From NCBI GenBank assembly GCA_004352715.1, contig SCFE01000048.1:569114-633113 (forward strand): 64,000 nt of DNA. Reading direction: 5' to 3'. Of this stretch, positions 61,201 to 64,000 are shown piece after piece (within the stretch, counting starts at the first letter, position 1; the number at the start of each line of letters is the position of its first letter). The notes beneath the pieces were generated by a model. It had not been told where the DNA came from. It was given only the letters and a program-made list of their open reading frames with translations, and ran no database searches. The DNA comes from Hofstenia miamia (taxonomy: Eukaryota > Xenacoelomorpha > Acoela). Both the position numbers and the translations under genes were made by a program.

Positions 61201-63955
61201 TTATATTTGTAATACAAAGAGTTAATATTAATCTGTATAATTTACTTCATTTACTTTTAGGATGTGCGTTGGAGGACAATCTGACGTGGCTTTGCTAAAA
61301 TATGCTCAAAAGAACTATGCCAATGTTGCTCAAGTGCGTGCAAGATATAAAAAAGTCTTTGAAATTCCTTTTACGTCTTCGAATGAATTTACTGTAAGTA
61401 CTCAAATTTAGCAAATGCTTTTTATGTTAACTTCTGTACATTGTTCATTCAAAAAATTTTTGATAATGATGAATTTTTAAATATAGACATCTGAGGAATT
61501 CAGGGAGTATTTATAAATAGATAAGGCTGTATATTAGATTTATGGCTATAATATTATTTTGAAAACCACAGCAGAAATACGCATAATGATATGTCGCGTT
61601 TTGCAATTGAACTGTTTATATATAAATCTGGCATTTTTTTCAATAGATCGCTCATTAAATTTTATTGGTATAGAGTCTTTAATTGTTGGCTGTATATAAT
61701 TTATTCAATTTCAAAAAATTAATTATCAAAATGGCATCACAAAAAATAATACTATATTATAAAAATCATGCTTTCCGCAGTTTTAAAATGATGTTTTGAA
61801 AAACAACTACTATGTCTAAAGAAAGTATTTTTTCATATAAACTACACCCCGGCGGTAAGGGGTTTTTGCAGACGGTACGGCATGAATTGAGTACTGTAAG
61901 CAGAATATTTCACAGAAGCTTACCTAAGTGGGTTTCGTCAAAAAACAGGGTCTGAAAAAACTTCATTGAAAATGAAAATACTTTCAGTTTTGTGGTCAGG
62001 TGAACATCTTTCACGTCGCTCAGTCACAGCATTGTTCGAGTTACCTTGCTCAGCAAAGTAATCGGTCCATAGGCCTATGACCGGAACAGTACGTAAAACC
62101 GTCATTGTTACATAAAAATTTTCCTCCAAATAGGAAGTCTGAATAGAGATATGCTAGAAAATTATAGGCTTCTAACGAAATCTATATAGGTTTGAAATGA
62201 GAAAATGTATATCAACTACCAAAATTTAATAATTTGCCACCATCTTGAAATTTTCACTCTATATTCTAGATTATGATTTTTAAATTGGCAAATGAGGCGA
62301 ATTATAGCTATGTCGTAATGGCAAAGGGATCAAGTGAAAGTATTATTGATCTTTGTTCCAGTGTTATGATCGAAGGCAAAGTGCAAATGTTGGATCATTT
62401 TCACCGTGATTCATACATGCGGGCATATTTGGATCTTGGCAATTTTGGTGAAAAAGTTCTAGGTATATTGAAGATTTTTTAAATATATATATATAATACA
62501 AGACTTCATTTATTCTTTTACAGTTTACCTTCAGTTTTTGAAATGACGTCGTCCGTAAGAGTAGAAGTTTTATTTTAACTAAGAACCCAAAAACATAATT
62601 GATGCAGTTAAGTTATAGTTTAGGGGTAGAATTATTTATCTGATCTTATAGTTCTTCAATTTGAGTATTGCATTTTTCTAATTAATCATGTAATTCACAA
62701 AACACAGTAGTTCTTAAAATATACATTTTCTTGAATTGTCACAAATTGTTTTATAAAAATATGAGTAACGACCATTTGAACAATAAAATGCGTTAAGAAA
62801 TGCGTGATGAAAATCTTCATGAAAATCCTAATTCTGACAATTATGTATTTGTAGACATTTTTAATATTTTTTATTGTTCAGTGCCTGAATGTATGCAGTG
62901 GGAGCCCTACCGAAAAAAATATTTATGCGAGCTATTCGGCGGACCATTTTTAACTAATCTTGGAAAACAGTACAATTTATGTAATTTTCACGTTCTCTTT
63001 GCAGCCTGATTTATATGAAGTATTTCTCAATTCTAAATGATCCGAATTGAGCTGCAGCTCCTTATAGCCCCTTGGTTGGGTCTCCGTATGATATATACGT
63101 ACATATTTTTTCCATTTTCCATATGATTTAAAATTGACGTTTCATAAGTTTCAGTTAATTTTTTTCAGTCTCGTTTGAATTTGTATGTGTCGTATAATCA
63201 CATTTGTTACTTCAATAGTCTCGGACAAACCTAGATAAAGCTTTATTTCCGACAATTTCATTTGGCTAGATTTTTCTAATTGCACCTTACTATTTATTTT
63301 AGAAAGTATTAAAAACCATAACCTAGTATTTGACAAATATTTGAAATTTCTTCATTTGATTATGCATAATATTATTTTCTTTAAAATTTTGCTTGTACTT
63401 TTATCACAATCTAAAGTGAATGATAGATATCTGATCATTAATAATTTCAGTATCTAAAAATATTTTATTGTCCACTTGTTTTTTTATTCTAATTCAAATG
63501 TCAATCATTAAACTTTGTTTCATTTTTCGTGGATATGCTCAGCAATGCCTCAATGTACAATTGATACTAACAATTATTTTTCTCGGTGGGTACCACAAAA
63601 TTACGAATTAAATATGTGATTGAACGATTGTTCAAATTAATACAATTAGTGTTTGCTATATTAATGCAGCCGACCATCATTGAGCCATTCAAATGTTGGT
63701 TAGTGTAAAATCCAATGGTAAAAACAAACGAGCTATCGTTAGAAAGCAAACCAAATTTGAAGTAAAATGATTATTTTAGCGTTTTCGCAGATATATTTAT
63801 CAGCATCAGAATATCCCAATAACTATGAATTCGACGCAACAAAAATGAACTTCCCACTGTCAAATCACTGCTTGATTGGTCTTATGTCTTTATGCGATCC
63901 TCCACAGATAGATGTCGTTGAATCAATATCAAAATGCAAATTGGCAGGCATAAAG
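52234..63955 (+). CDS. Na,K-ATPase alpha-like P-type ATPase with lost catalytic residues, 11 exons, 3' part outside window
   Basis: Exons: 52234-52365, 53191-53391, 54564-54677, 55039-55173, 55895-56012, 57378-57649, 58848-59037, 59350-59461, 61261-61393, 62270-62462, 63780-63955. All introns are GT-AG with matching phases; the sum is 1776 bases, 592 codons, no stop. The order matches Na,K-ATPase alpha: LDELKKVFTMDDHHIS; KGLSNTHARRNLEKYGINSL; TM2 ending SWFCFYQEKSENDIMKKF; actuator VIGDLVQIRAMEKVPADIRL; VDNSCVTKDLEPQ; NIAFCGTTVVTGAGKGIVI; TGDRTVLG; TM4 AAVPEGLV; ICTEKTGILTVNKM; FEIPFTSSNEF; MAKGSSESIIDLC; GLMSLCDPPQIDVVES; then AGIK at the edge. Altered residues: phosphorylated Asp to Glu359, TGES to TKDL (201-204), KGAPE to KGSSE (488-492), DPPR to DPPQ576. 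Family membership is certain on sequence; loss of pumping is inference. VIMVTGDHP is expected in the next exon. Confidence 0.9.
55895..56012 (+). CDS. ATPase exon 5: A-domain loop with TGES changed to TKDL
   Basis: The exon reads VDNSCVTKDLEPQ where Na,K-ATPases have VDNSSLTGESEPQ. The Glu of TGES positions the water that removes the phosphate from the aspartyl phosphate; here it is Asp203 with Lys202 replacing Gly. The rest (LPLESKNIAFCGTTVV) is conserved. Its donor (G/gttaat) is the weakest of the gene, but the phase-1 junction to the next exon gives the expected G-A-G-KGIVI. Confidence 0.85.
56460..56830. repeat. Intronic repeat with two related units and a word shared with 46.6 kb
   Basis: 'gatttcgtgac.g.ataaaaatg.ag.ccaattt' occurs at about 56496-56530 and 56669-56705. 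'ttttcgtacgccatcgcg' followed by 'gacagaaatatt' at 56761-56790 recurs at 46576-46608 inside the TIR element. Part of an unclassified dispersed repeat in the intron between exons 5 and 6. Confidence 0.55.
58848..59037 (+). CDS. ATPase exon 7: phosphorylation site DKTGT changed to EKTGI
   Basis: Follows TM4. It reads HLAAAEMIGSISVICTEKTG then ILTVNKMEVSHLYID, aligned without gaps to the family's [20 protein letters not shown]. The invariant Asp that is phosphorylated in every cycle is Glu (codon GAA, 58950-58952), and the Thr two residues after the Lys-Thr-Gly start is Ile. Surrounding residues are well kept, so the change is not from a misaligned or random region. Confidence 0.9.
59641..60181. 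mobile_element. pogo/Tigger-like non-autonomous element in an ATPase intron, 541 bp
   Basis: The left end is 'caatcaaacctcggttctcg'. The right end, reverse-complemented, is 'cagccaaacctcgattctct'. TA flanks both sides (59639-59640 and 60182-60183), as for Tc1/mariner/pogo insertions. Inside, near 59860-59920, a frame reads KKTTIAIKKEIISKYEEGA, which resembles the start of the CENP-B-type DNA-binding domain of pogo/Tigger transposases. It is therefore an internally deleted pogo-type element. Confidence 0.75.
60182..61260. other. Rest of the intron between ATPase exons 8 and 9
   Basis: No gene. 'gaggcaatttgccccctccc' (60410 region) and 'gggggtcaaatcgccc' (60918 region) are words that also occur in decayed piggyBac-type repeats; I do not call an element. 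Confidence 0.35.
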
Positions 63956-64000
63956 GTAAGGCAATTGCTAGCTGATTCCAAATTTACTTATTGTTTCAAA

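Noticed and set aside
62800-63009. 69-codon frame in the last ATPase intron
   Set aside because: It does not match the family, and exon 10 to exon 11 already join in phase with expected residues.
1-64000. Prokaryote-type features (operons, CRISPR arrays, riboswitches)
   Set aside because: Introns, transposon types and gene families are all metazoan; no spaced short repeats of CRISPR form were seen.

Overview
This window is AT-rich, intron-bearing animal DNA. Its coding content is metazoan: a Na,K-ATPase alpha-like gene with many introns, a DEG/ENaC channel gene, an M1 aminopeptidase-like gene, and remnants of Tc1, hAT, P-element/THAP, pogo and several LINE transposons. Introns are GT-AG. I cannot name the species; an invertebrate with a repeat-rich genome fits best. 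Several N gaps are flanked by near-identical direct copies, so parts of the assembly are unresolved overlaps.

Layout. 1-11.9 kb is mostly non-coding, with an hAT-type (DUF4371-like) remnant, a tRNA-like SINE head, a small inverted-repeat element, and a possible minus-strand multi-pass membrane protein (5.9-6.6 kb). 11.9-14.95 kb holds a broken THAP/P-element-type transposase interrupted by a minisatellite and a G-run/gap. 16.3-18.8 kb is a single-exon M1 aminopeptidase-like gene with one frameshift and a lost zinc ligand. 19.27-20.4 kb is a broken Tc1 element sitting in an older dispersed repeat. 22.5-33 kb is intergenic, with two adjacent hAT-like elements (28805-30033 and 30049-32100) bounded by 8-bp target duplications. 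33.8-36.0 kb is an autonomous-type hAT transposase remnant carrying two nested non-autonomous hAT elements whose removal restores the reading frame.

36.9-43.3 kb is a two-exon DEG/ENaC channel gene. Its 4-kb intron contains an antisense LINE with a restriction-like endonuclease domain (R4/Dong-like). The extracellular part carries two LDLa domains and a CUB domain, followed by an RRKR furin-like site. 45.5 kb has a strong inverted repeat; 46.2-48.4 kb is a terminal-inverted-repeat element holding a 940-base gap; 48.6-50.4 kb contains two other LINE remnants; 51.1-51.5 kb is a second copy of the R4/Dong-like LINE 3' end between (AAT)n tracts.

52.2-64 kb is the 5' part (11 exons, 592 codons, open frame throughout) of a P-type ATPase of the Na,K-ATPase alpha family. 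It runs off the right edge. The phosphorylated Asp of DKTGT is Glu (EKTGI), TGES is TKDL, KGAPE is KGSSE and DPPR is DPPQ. The intact splice structure with lost catalytic residues points to a non-pumping 'pseudopump', and this is the most interesting item in the window. The M1-like protein has also lost catalytic-site residues, so the window contains two enzyme-derived genes with altered active sites.
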